Shown: positions 15,006 to 22,272 of the stretch, piece after piece | Numbering within the stretch: the first letter of the stretch is position 1 | Layout: each line of letters starts with the position of its first letter | Source: Methylacidiphilum caldifontis | Lineage (GTDB): Bacteria > Verrucomicrobiota > Verrucomicrobiia > Methylacidiphilales > CAMAQI01 | NCBI GenBank assembly: GCA_945860255.1 | Contig: CAMAQI010000009.1 | Location: forward strand, 1 to 27,858 | Length of the DNA stretch: 27,858 bases | Reading direction: 5' to 3' | The notes under the pieces: generated by a model | Told to the model about the DNA's origin: nothing | Database searches by the model: none | What the model saw: only the letters and a program-made list of their open reading frames with translations | Made by a program: the position numbers and the translations under genes

Positions 15006-15562
15006 TGCGAATGCCTTTTTTTATTCTCTTTTTATTTCTTTCTTCTTGGACCTTTGCCGTTGAAGGCCAGGGATTGCCCCCTCAAAAGGAGGAGATTCCT
15101 TCCGCACTTTCGACAGCCGCTGCTCCGGAAGTTCGTAAAGCGGAACTGATGAAGGCGCCGGTGAATCCTCTTTTTAAGGTGACGAAGGTTCATGAGGTGC
15201 GAACTGATCTCAACAGCGATTCCCATGGAAACAAGGCTTTGGAGTTCGAACAAAAATATTGGATGTTTGGTGCGGTCACGAAGGAGCAGATTGAGGAGAG
15301 AAAAGGTCAGATTTATCTGATTACTTGGGTGAATAACGGACCTATGAGAAATATTGAGGCTCGCTTAGAGTATCGCCAAGCCAAAACGAAAGATGTGGTG
15401 AGAAATTTCTCCATCCATTACCCAACGGCAAAGGGGTCGAATCGCTCGCAATTTTCAGTTTTAGGGAAGGCCTTCCAAGAGGGGGGAGCAATTCAATCTT
15501 ACCGTTTTACGCTTTGGTCGGGGGATGAGTTGCTTGCGGAATCGAAATCATTTATCTGGTAA
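15005..15562 (+). CDS. Secreted hypothetical protein heading the ExbB/ExbD operon
   Basis: No named family recognised. The 185 residues start with a clear signal peptide (MRMPFFILFLFLSSWTFAVE), cleaved probably after about residue 18. A Pro/Ala/Glu-rich linker (about 22-50) follows, then a compact domain from about 55 with FKVTKVHEVRTDLN, EFEQKYWMFGAVTKEQIEER, KGQIYLITWVNNG and a C-terminal YRFTLWSGDELLAESKSFIW. The beta-rich pattern and export suggest a periplasmic or envelope protein, an inference. ATG at 15005 and 15011 are both possible starts, neither with a Shine-Dalgarno. The ExbB gene begins 6 bases after the stop, so it belongs to the same operon and may assist the motor. Confidence 0.85.
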   Translation: MRMPFFILFLFLSSWTFAVEGQGLPPQKEEIPSALSTAAAPEVRKAELMKAPVNPLFKVTKVHEVRTDLNSDSHGNKALEFEQKYWMFGAVTKEQIEERKGQIYLITWVNNGPMRNIEARLEYRQAKTKDVVRNFSIHYPTAKGSNRSQFSVLGKAFQEGGAIQSYRFTLWSGDELLAESKSFIW

Positions 15563-15568
15563 TTATTC

Positions 15569-16303
15569 ATGTTTCTTCAGATCGATAATTCCTCATTTAT
15601 GACGCAAAGCGTCGGCCTTTTTGATATTATGCAAAAAGGGGGCTCCTTGATGTGGCTTATTTTAGGGAGCAGCATTCTTGCGATTGGGGTTTTTATTGAG
15701 CGTATTCTTTACTATTATCGCTCTCACCTTCGGGTTGGGGAATATCTTGTCGGAATTCTCAATCTCGTTCGCAAGCAAAACTATTTAGAGGCGTTAGAGC
15801 GTTGTGAAGAGGGTTACGGGCCGATTAAAGTGGTCGTTCAACGAGCGATTCTCTCTCGCAATCTTTCCTCCAGTGAGCTTCGCGAGGTCGTTCGCGAGGT
15901 TGCGCAACTCCAAGTTCCGAAGCTTGAGGCGAATCTTCCGATTCTTGCGACGATTGGTTACGTCTCCCCGCTTTTAGGGCTTTTAGGGACTGTGATGGGG
16001 ATGATCGATGCCTTTATCCAGATCAATCAAAAAAGCGGAGCCGCGGGAGTTTCTGATCTTGCTGGCGGGATCTGGACGGCGCTGATCACGACTGCGGCGG
16101 GGCTTGTGGTCGCCATCCCTTGTTATGTGGCGTATAACTATTTAGTCACCCGCTGCCACCATCTCACGAATGATATGGAGCGCGCAGGGATTGAATTGAT
16201 TCATGCCTTGATCGAACCGCCTGCAAAAGAGGTCATCGATTTCAAAGCGGTCGTGGCTGCTGAGGGGAAGTCGACCCCTCCTCCCGTCGCCATCCCCTCA
16301 TGA
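15569..16303 (+). CDS. exbB: MotA/TolQ/ExbB-family proton channel
   Basis: The 244-residue protein has the ExbB/TolQ layout: a first TM helix at about 29-48 preceded by the GGSLMWLI motif, a cytoplasmic helical segment, then TM2 at about 124-148 with PILATIGYVSPLLGLLGTVM (the family hallmark) and TM3 at about 168-192 with GGIWTALITTAAGLVVAIPC. With ExbD it would form the stator that turns proton flow into motion of a TonB-like partner. A second Met at residue 11 (15599) is an alternative start. Its stop overlaps the exbD start as ATGA. The symbol is a family-level assignment; tolQ would fit equally. Confidence 0.93.
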   Translation: MFLQIDNSSFMTQSVGLFDIMQKGGSLMWLILGSSILAIGVFIERILYYYRSHLRVGEYLVGILNLVRKQNYLEALERCEEGYGPIKVVVQRAILSRNLSSSELREVVREVAQLQVPKLEANLPILATIGYVSPLLGLLGTVMGMIDAFIQINQKSGAAGVSDLAGGIWTALITTAAGLVVAIPCYVAYNYLVTRCHHLTNDMERAGIELIHALIEPPAKEVIDFKAVVAAEGKSTPPPVAIPS

Positions 16304-16764
16304 AGCTTCGTAAACACTTGGAGATTGTCCAAGGGAAGGTCGAACTCACTCCTTTGATTGATGTGATTTTTCTTCTGCTTATTTTTTTCATGCTCAGTCG
16401 CTCCTTTATTCTTCAACCGGGGTTGCGAGTTCAAGTTCCTCGAAGTCTTTTAGGTCAAGGGATTCAGACCAATCATCTGATGATCTCTGTCGTGATGGAG
16501 GCGGAAAAGAAAGATCCTCTCACGGGGGCAGTGATCAAAGCCAAGCCGCTCCTTTTCTTTAACGATGAAGTCAGTTCGATGGAAACTCTCGAAAAATCAC
16601 TTCAAAAAATAGGAGGAGCGCCGAGCTCTGCCTCCTTTGTCTTAAAAGCAGATCAGGAGGTTCCTCACGGTTTTGTGGTAGAAGTGATGAATCTTATTTT
16701 AGCAAAGGGCTACTCTGTTGTGCTCGCAACTCAACCCTCTGATGCGCAAAACCCCCAAAATTGA
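16300..16764 (+). CDS. exbD: ExbD/TolR-family motor subunit
   Basis: A 154-residue protein with one N-terminal TM helix at about 18-37. It contains ELTPLIDVIFLLLIFFMLSR, where Asp21 is the conserved proton-carrying residue of ExbD/TolR. The rest is a periplasmic domain with LRVQVPRSL and a C-terminal VLKADQEVPHGFVVEVMNLI pattern typical of ExbD. It overlaps exbB by 4 bases, and the next gene starts within its last codons. It pairs with the upstream ExbB to form the proton-driven complex of the inner membrane. Confidence 0.93.
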   Translation: MKLRKHLEIVQGKVELTPLIDVIFLLLIFFMLSRSFILQPGLRVQVPRSLLGQGIQTNHLMISVVMEAEKKDPLTGAVIKAKPLLFFNDEVSSMETLEKSLQKIGGAPSSASFVLKADQEVPHGFVVEVMNLILAKGYSVVLATQPSDAQNPQN

Positions 16765-17536
16765 TCTTCGTATCCCTCTGCGGATTTTTCAGCTTCTCCC
16801 CGAGGAGAAGAGACGCCTTGGACTGATTGTTTTTATTGTGGGGCTGATTCATCTCCTCCTCTTTTTTACAATGGAAATACAGTACCCCACCGCCACTGGA
16901 GCGGCGACTCGAAGGAGTGAAATCTTTCTTTCCTCATCAAGCCTCATGGGGGTGGAATCTTGGAGGAGTACTGTTTTTTGGAATCAAATGAGAGATCCGA
17001 GTACCGTTCTCCATCAATCGTTGCTTTCGCCCGATAAATCGAATCTTCTTCATCCTGTCTTTGAAAAAATTTCGAACTCGAACCTTCCCCTCCTCCCCGT
17101 AGGAAGTGAGTTTAACTCTCAAGAGGAGAAAATGCTCCCGCTCGAAAATAAAGCCTTTGAAAAAATGGTTCTCTCTCCGAATCCATTTATCTTTTCAACC
17201 ACTGCGACGACTCCCCATCCCACCTCTCAGATCCTCTACTCTAAAAATCTTGAAGAGAGAGCGATCAAAACTCCTTTGGTCTGGCCCAAGGCCACTGTCA
17301 ATCTCTTGAATGAATCTCGGGTTACCACGATTCGACTGGGAATAAGCCCTGAAGGGGTCGTGATCCATGCCTTAGTCGAGGAGAGCTCCGGATCAAATGC
17401 GGTGGATCAAATCGCCCTGCAAGAGGTCCGAAGGGCAACCTTTCAGGTGAAAGCGGGGTCAAAGCTTGAATGGGGCTCGATCACCGTATTTTGGACCTTT
17501 ACCAATCCGGCTCCCCAACCGAAGGAGGGGGCATGA
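16742..17536 (+). CDS. TonB-like energy transducer (low similarity)
   Basis: From the ATG at 16742 the product is 264 residues: a basic cytoplasmic N-terminus, one TM helix at about 26-44 (LGLIVFIVGLIHLLLFFTM), a long low-complexity periplasmic stretch, and a C-terminal domain with TTIRLGISPEGVVIHALVEE, then AVDQIALQEVRRATFQV and WGSITVFWTF, which follows the TonB C-terminal pattern (beta strand, GxV, helix with A..A..., beta strand). A TTG eight codons earlier also opens the frame but is less likely. It overlaps exbD by 23 bases and ends in an ATGA overlap with the next gene. The linker lacks the usual Pro/Lys-rich TonB repeat, so it may be a TolA or TonB analogue. Position supports the call. 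Confidence 0.7.
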   Translation: MRKTPKIDLRIPLRIFQLLPEEKRRLGLIVFIVGLIHLLLFFTMEIQYPTATGAATRRSEIFLSSSSLMGVESWRSTVFWNQMRDPSTVLHQSLLSPDKSNLLHPVFEKISNSNLPLLPVGSEFNSQEEKMLPLENKAFEKMVLSPNPFIFSTTATTPHPTSQILYSKNLEERAIKTPLVWPKATVNLLNESRVTTIRLGISPEGVVIHALVEESSGSNAVDQIALQEVRRATFQVKAGSKLEWGSITVFWTFTNPAPQPKEGA

Positions 17537-17766
17537 ATACAACCCTCAATGGATTTTTTTCACTTTATTTGATAGTTTTTCTTGCCCTTGTCGTCGTGGC
17601 ATGGTTGGCTTTCGCATGGCGCCAATATCGTCTCAAATACAATCACCGTCGTCATTGGGTTTGCCCTGTTTGCGGCAAGCCTATTCCTATTGTAACCCCA
17701 ACGCTCCGCATTCACTGTCGTGCTTGCGGATCCGTTCATGAGACTCAACACCTGAAGGAGAAATAA
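17533..17766 (+). CDS. Small membrane protein with C-terminal zinc ribbon
   Basis: The 77-residue product has a TM helix at about 11-29 (LYLIVFLALVVVAWLAFAW), a basic stretch YRLKYNHRRH, then CPVCGKPIPIVTPTLRIHC with RACG: Cys44, Cys47, Cys62 and Cys65 form a CxxC...CxxC zinc-ribbon knuckle. The ATG at 17533 is supported by the GGAGGGG just upstream and by overlap with the preceding stop (ATGA). A zinc-binding, membrane-tethered protein of unknown role; no family name is claimed. It lies between the TonB-like gene and guaB and is 2 bases from the latter. Confidence 0.8.
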   Translation: MNTTLNGFFSLYLIVFLALVVVAWLAFAWRQYRLKYNHRRHWVCPVCGKPIPIVTPTLRIHCRACGSVHETQHLKEK

Positions 17767-17768
17767 TT

Positions 17769-18947
17769 ATGGGTATGTGGATCGGTCGTAATCGTAAAGC
17801 ACGGGTCGCCTACGGATTTGATGAAATCGCGTTGGTTCCGGGCTCTGTCACTATTAATCCTAACGAAGTGGACACCACTTTTGAGATTCCTAACTTTAAA
17901 GGGAATCCGATCAAACTAAAAATTCCGATCATTGCCAGCGCGATGGACGGCGTCACCGATGTCCGTTTTTGTATCGAAATGAGCAAACTCGGCGGTCTGG
18001 GGGTCATTAATCTTGAAGGCGTTCAAACTCGTTTTGAAAATCCCTCTGAGGTCTTGGATCAAATCGTCAATGGGGATAAAGCCTCGATTACGGAATTGAT
18101 TCAAAAGATTTATACCGCCCCGATTAAAGAGGAATTGATCGCAAAACGAGTTCAAGAACTCAAAGCGGCTGGAGCGATTGCCGCTGTTTCAGCGATCCCT
18201 CAAAAAGCGGAGCGCTACGCCGCCATCGCTCAAGAGGCCGGTTGCGATGTCTTTGTTGTTCAATCGACGGTCAGCACCGTTCGCCATATCGCAACGGAAT
18301 ACAAAACGTTTGACCTTCTCGACTTTACGAAGCGCTCCAAGATGCCGATCATCATTGGAAATGCCGTGACTTATGATGTGGTCCTCGAACTCATGCAAAA
18401 CGGGGTTGCGGGCGTTCTCATCGGTGTCGGCCCTGGAGCCGCCTGTACCTCACGCGGGGTTTTAGGGTTAGGGGTTCCACAAGTAACAGCAACCGTTGAT
18501 TCGGCTGCCGCTCGTGACTACTTCTACAAAGAGACCGGTAAATATGTCCCGATTATCACCGATGGGGGAATGTCCCGTGGAGGAGATGTCTGTAAGGCAC
18601 TTGCTTCCGGTTCGGATGCCGTGATGGTCGGATCGGCCTTTGCTCGCTCTGAGGAGGCTCCTGGACGTGGAAATCACTGGGGAATGGCAACGCCGCACTC
18701 CAACCTTCCTCGCGGAACCCGCATTCAAGTCGGAGTCACGGGATCGCTTAAACAGATCCTCTTTGGTCCTGCCACGGTAGACGATGGATCACAAAACCTC
18801 GTCGGTGCAATCATGACCTGTATGGGAAATGTCGGTGCCGAAAGCATCCGTAAGTTCCAAGAGACCGAAATCATTATTGCCCCTTCGATTAAAACCGAAG
18901 GAAAGCTCTTCCAAACGATTCAACGAGTCGGAATGGGAACCAGCTAA
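17769..18947 (+). CDS. GuaB3-type IMP dehydrogenase family protein (no CBS domains)
   Basis: The 392-residue TIM-barrel protein has the IMPDH/GMPR signatures: PIIASAMDGVTDVRFCIEMS near residues 53-72, the catalytic loop GVGPGAACTSRGVLGLGVPQ with the nucleophilic Cys at about 226, and the phosphate-binding DGGMSRGGDVCKALASG (265-281) with AVMVGSAFA. It lacks the two CBS domains that sit after the first quarter of ordinary GuaB, hence about 100 residues shorter, and its flap region HWGMATPHSNLPRG differs from canonical GuaB. This matches the GuaB3 group known from actinobacteria and cyanobacteria. The likely reaction is NAD-dependent oxidation of IMP to XMP in guanine synthesis; GMP reduction is an alternative. 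GGAG lies 8 bases before the ATG. A terminator follows. Confidence 0.88.
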   Translation: MGMWIGRNRKARVAYGFDEIALVPGSVTINPNEVDTTFEIPNFKGNPIKLKIPIIASAMDGVTDVRFCIEMSKLGGLGVINLEGVQTRFENPSEVLDQIVNGDKASITELIQKIYTAPIKEELIAKRVQELKAAGAIAAVSAIPQKAERYAAIAQEAGCDVFVVQSTVSTVRHIATEYKTFDLLDFTKRSKMPIIIGNAVTYDVVLELMQNGVAGVLIGVGPGAACTSRGVLGLGVPQVTATVDSAAARDYFYKETGKYVPIITDGGMSRGGDVCKALASGSDAVMVGSAFARSEEAPGRGNHWGMATPHSNLPRGTRIQVGVTGSLKQILFGPATVDDGSQNLVGAIMTCMGNVGAESIRKFQETEIIIAPSIKTEGKLFQTIQRVGMGTS

Positions 18948-19000
18948 ATTAAAAAAATCCAAAGCGATTTTTTTAAGCGCAGCTTCGCTGAAGATTTAAA

Positions 19001-19035
19001 AGAGATTCCTCCGAAAGGGGGAATCTCTTTTTTTT
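19001..19035. terminator. Strong intrinsic terminator, roughly bidirectional
   Basis: A 12-bp stem (AGAGATTCCTCC at 19001-19012 with GGGGGAATCTCT at 19017-19028, one G:T pair) closes a GAAA loop and is followed by seven Ts. An A-run (18998-19000) before the stem gives a shorter T-tract on the minus strand, so it can also end hsdR transcription coming from the right. It separates the exbB-guaB operon from the convergent RM operon. Confidence 0.9.
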
Positions 19036-19041
19036 GTTTCT

Positions 19042-22000
19042 TTATTCTGTTGGAATGGAATCGTAAATCGACTTCGACAAGACGGTGAAGGCGGCATCTC
19101 CAAATTCTTTATCGTCCATGTAACGCGTTACAATTTTATCGTTGTCGGACATCCGTTGAATCATCAAATCCTCGATCAGTTGACGTAAACCGAGTTGAAA
19201 TTTATCGAAGGGATTCGCTCTTCGAAGTTTAACAACCTGTTCATTGGAGGTCGCTTTTTCACGAATTTGTTCAAAGAAGAAACGATCTTCGTCGGTGAAA
19301 TTTGTACCAAAACGTTCGTTGAGGACTTTGATGACCTCCGAAAGAGGAACTTTCTCGTCCTTCGCTTTACCACTTCCCACGTCGGTAGGACTTTTAACCC
19401 CTTCAGGATCTCCTTCTCGAAGGGAAATCCCCCCAGAATGAATACGCTGCAATCGATAGTATTGCAGTCCAACTTCATCACTCAATTTCACTCGCTCCGT
19501 TTCCCGATCTAGAGGGAGATGTGGAAGAAGAAACTTTCCAAAACTATACAGCATTTCTAGTGCAGGATCGCCGTACGGCATAATCTGACTCATGAAGGAA
19601 TAGATGTTCACATAGCCCTTAAGCTTATCTCGAAATTCACTTCTTTGAGTCTCATCTTGAACCGCTTTAAAACGATCAACTGCAGGTTGAAGGTGAAGTT
19701 GCATCCCTGCATGATCTTGAGCCACTTGTCTCATCAGTGGCTTATAAAATACCTGTGAAAACGCTTCAACCTCGCTCCAGAAATAAATCTGTGAAGCATC
19801 CAATTCATGCTTGATCATTTCGAGTTGCTGAGGATCGGAACTTTCCTGCAAACTGGTCGCATCATAGTAGGGTTTGAATGCCCGATAGATGTCAATCGCT
19901 TCATTCACGAAATCCAAGACAAACGGATCTTCTTTTCCGGGAACTTTTCGATTAAGTCGTGAAAGGGTCTGAACCGCCTGAACTCCATCCAGCCGCTTAT
20001 CCACATACATTGCGCAGAGAAGCGGCTGATCGAATCCCGTCTGGTATTTATTTGCCACCAAAAGAACCTGATAGTCGGGCGATCCAAATCGTTTTGGAAG
20101 TTGTTTTTCGCTGATTGACTCCCCCGTCACACAATCGACATTCATCCTTGGCTCAGTGTGTTCTATTCCGTTTTTGGGATCTTTGACCGTGCCACTAAAA
20201 GCGACTAATGGACGTACATCGGTTATTTTGTTTTCAGTGATGTAGCGTTGAAAAGCCTCCATGTAGCGCACAGCATGAAGTCGGGAGGAGGTGACGACCA
20301 TCGCTTTGGCTTGTCCGCCAAGATGACCTCGCACTTTTTGCCGGAAATGCTCGACGATAAGCTCAATCTTTTGCTCAATATTGTAGTCGTGAAGATCCAT
20401 GAACTTCGCCAAAGCTCGTGCCGCTTTCTTTTTCGGTAACTTCGGATCATCCTCCACCGCCTTGACGAGTCGATAGTAGGTTTTGTAGGTGGTGTAGTTT
20501 TTAACAACATCGAGAATGAACCCCTCCTCAATCGCCTGCCTCATGGAATAAAGATGGAAGGCCTCGGGGAGTCCGTTGATTCCCTGACGTCCGAAGAGTT
20601 CCAATGTCTTTCCTTTGGGTGTGGCAGTAAAAGCGAAGAAACTAAGATTCGGCTGCTTCCCCCGTGACTGCATGATTTGATTGAGACGATCTTCCCAATC
20701 TGGATCCTCTTCAGGATTTTCAGCTTGAGCCGCAGCCCCGAGAATCGCTTTGAGTTCACGCGAGGTTTCTCCGCTTTGGCTGGAGTGGGCTTCATCGACA
20801 ATGATCGCATAACGACGTTTGGCAATTTCTGCAGCCAACTTCAACGCTTCCTCTTTTTGTTCCGCTGTCGCCTTCTCCTGACTCTCGGCTCCCGCCGCAT
20901 GAAGAAGCCCCCGAAGGACAAAGGGAAACTTTTGCAGTGTGGTGATAACGATCTTTGTGCCATCGATGAGTGCCTCCGCTAATTGCTTGGAATCCTCATC
21001 AATCGCTTTGACCACCCCTTGAGCGTGTTCAATTTGATAAATGGCCTCCTGCAACTGACGATCGAGCACCTGACGATCTGTAATGACCACCACACAATCA
21101 TAAACCTTTACGTCATGAGTATCGTGAAGACTGGCAAGCCGATGAGAAAGCCATGAAATGCTATTGGTCTTTCCGCTCCCGGCGGAATGCTGGATGAGAT
21201 AGTTTTGACCCAGCCCGTCATAACTCGATTGAAGAATCAGTCTACGGACCGAATCGAGTTGATGATAACGTGGAAAAATCATCGCCTCCTTCGTCACAAC
21301 CCGATGCCCTCCCCGTCCATCCTCGACCTTTTCCTCCTTCTTTTCCAGGAAGATGAAATGAGCGATAATATCCAGAAAACTGGAAAATTGAAGCACCTCT
21401 TCCCAAAAATAGCCTGTTCGGTAGCCCGATGGATGTTGGGGATTCCCCGCGCCGCAGATGATTTGTCCCGGATGACTCCCCCGATTGAAGGGGAGAAAAT
21501 AGGTTTTTTCACCTGCGAGCCGCGTGGTCATGTGGATCTCTTCGGAGTCGGCAGCGAAGTGAACCAAGGCACGTTTCTTAAAATCAAAAAGTGGAGCCCG
21601 TGAATCACGATCTTCGCGGTATTGTCGAATCGCATTCTTCCAATTCTGTCCCGTTCCGGGATTCTTTAATTCGATTGTGGCGATGGGGAGTCCGTTGACG
21701 GACAAAACCATATCGAGCGTTCGATTATCGTTCGGATGACAGGGCACTTGGCGGGTCACCGTGAGTCGGTTTTTTTTGAAGAGCTCTTGCGATTCATAGT
21801 TTGCGTTATGTGCCGCCTTAAAGTATGCGAGGCGGAAGGTCTTCCCGTAAAACTTGAATCCGTGTCGTAGAACATTGAGCGACCCCTTCAGATCGAGCTC
21901 TTTGACAAGGGCATTGATAAGGAGAGCCTCCAATCCTGTCGCATGGAGAGTACGCATCTCAGCCCAAAGCTTCGGCTGGGTCTCTTCAATAAAGGAAAAG

Positions 22001-22125
22001 ATCTGGGTAGGGAAAAGCGCTTTTTCTTTGTCCCATTCTGAGTTGCTCCCGGATTTCCAGCCCCCCTGTTTCAGCAAGATTTCTTCCACGTAGGATTCAA
22101 AGGCTCTTTCGGTTGTTTGGCTCAT
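19042..22125 (-). CDS. hsdR: Type I restriction enzyme subunit R (HsdR)
   Basis: The 1027-residue protein has the N-terminal nuclease (residues about 1-200) with the D...ExK core: Asp138 in RTLDMVLSVNGLPIA and Glu152-Leu-Lys154 in IELKNPGTG. The helicase motor follows: Walker A at 314-320 (SAGSGKT), TDRQVLDRQLQ near 349, DEAH box at 444-447 (IIVDEAHSSQSGE), and AFTATP at about 498-503. HsdR translocates DNA and cuts away from the recognition site. Its length is typical. It begins 147 bases after the AlbA-type gene, last in the hsd operon, and ends near the shared terminator. I see no lesion. Activity depends on a functional HsdS, which is frameshifted here. Confidence 0.96.
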   Translation of the reverse strand: MSQTTERAFESYVEEILLKQGGWKSGSNSEWDKEKALFPTQIFSFIEETQPKLWAEMRTLHATGLEALLINALVKELDLKGSLNVLRHGFKFYGKTFRLAYFKAAHNANYESQELFKKNRLTVTRQVPCHPNDNRTLDMVLSVNGLPIATIELKNPGTGQNWKNAIRQYREDRDSRAPLFDFKKRALVHFAADSEEIHMTTRLAGEKTYFLPFNRGSHPGQIICGAGNPQHPSGYRTGYFWEEVLQFSSFLDIIAHFIFLEKKEEKVEDGRGGHRVVTKEAMIFPRYHQLDSVRRLILQSSYDGLGQNYLIQHSAGSGKTNSISWLSHRLASLHDTHDVKVYDCVVVITDRQVLDRQLQEAIYQIEHAQGVVKAIDEDSKQLAEALIDGTKIVITTLQKFPFVLRGLLHAAGAESQEKATAEQKEEALKLAAEIAKRRYAIIVDEAHSSQSGETSRELKAILGAAAQAENPEEDPDWEDRLNQIMQSRGKQPNLSFFAFTATPKGKTLELFGRQGINGLPEAFHLYSMRQAIEEGFILDVVKNYTTYKTYYRLVKAVEDDPKLPKKKAARALAKFMDLHDYNIEQKIELIVEHFRQKVRGHLGGQAKAMVVTSSRLHAVRYMEAFQRYITENKITDVRPLVAFSGTVKDPKNGIEHTEPRMNVDCVTGESISEKQLPKRFGSPDYQVLLVANKYQTGFDQPLLCAMYVDKRLDGVQAVQTLSRLNRKVPGKEDPFVLDFVNEAIDIYRAFKPYYDATSLQESSDPQQLEMIKHELDASQIYFWSEVEAFSQVFYKPLMRQVAQDHAGMQLHLQPAVDRFKAVQDETQRSEFRDKLKGYVNIYSFMSQIMPYGDPALEMLYSFGKFLLPHLPLDRETERVKLSDEVGLQYYRLQRIHSGGISLREGDPEGVKSPTDVGSGKAKDEKVPLSEVIKVLNERFGTNFTDEDRFFFEQIREKATSNEQVVKLRRANPFDKFQLGLRQLIEDLMIQRMSDNDKIVTRYMDDKEFGDAAFTVLSKSIYDSIPTE

Positions 22126-22272
22126 AAATTAATCCGGCATCAAATAAGAATTTTCCCACTCAAAATATGCAACCCGTTGACTATCAACACTTCGAGATCC
22201 TAAAAAGCAATGGAAAGTCATGATTTTTGTGGGTTCTATCAAATAACCGTCAAATAAGAATTTCATAAGACC
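22126..22272 (-). promoter_or_regulatory. Gap before hsdR with direct repeats and a small palindrome
   Basis: The 147-nt gap holds two perfect copies of TCAAATAAGAATTT at 22140-22153 and 22250-22263, a shorter copy TCAAATAA at 22239-22246, and the palindrome GTTGA-CTA-TCAAC at 22176-22188. No ORF is present. This could hold an hsdR promoter or operator, or be the scar of a small deletion; weak promoter-like boxes were seen but none is convincing. Confidence 0.3.

Noticed and set aside
18951..18974. AAAAAAATC / GATTTTTTT hairpin as a terminator after guaB
   Set aside because: The stem is almost all A:T and would be weak; the GC-containing hairpin at 19001-19028 is a far better terminator.
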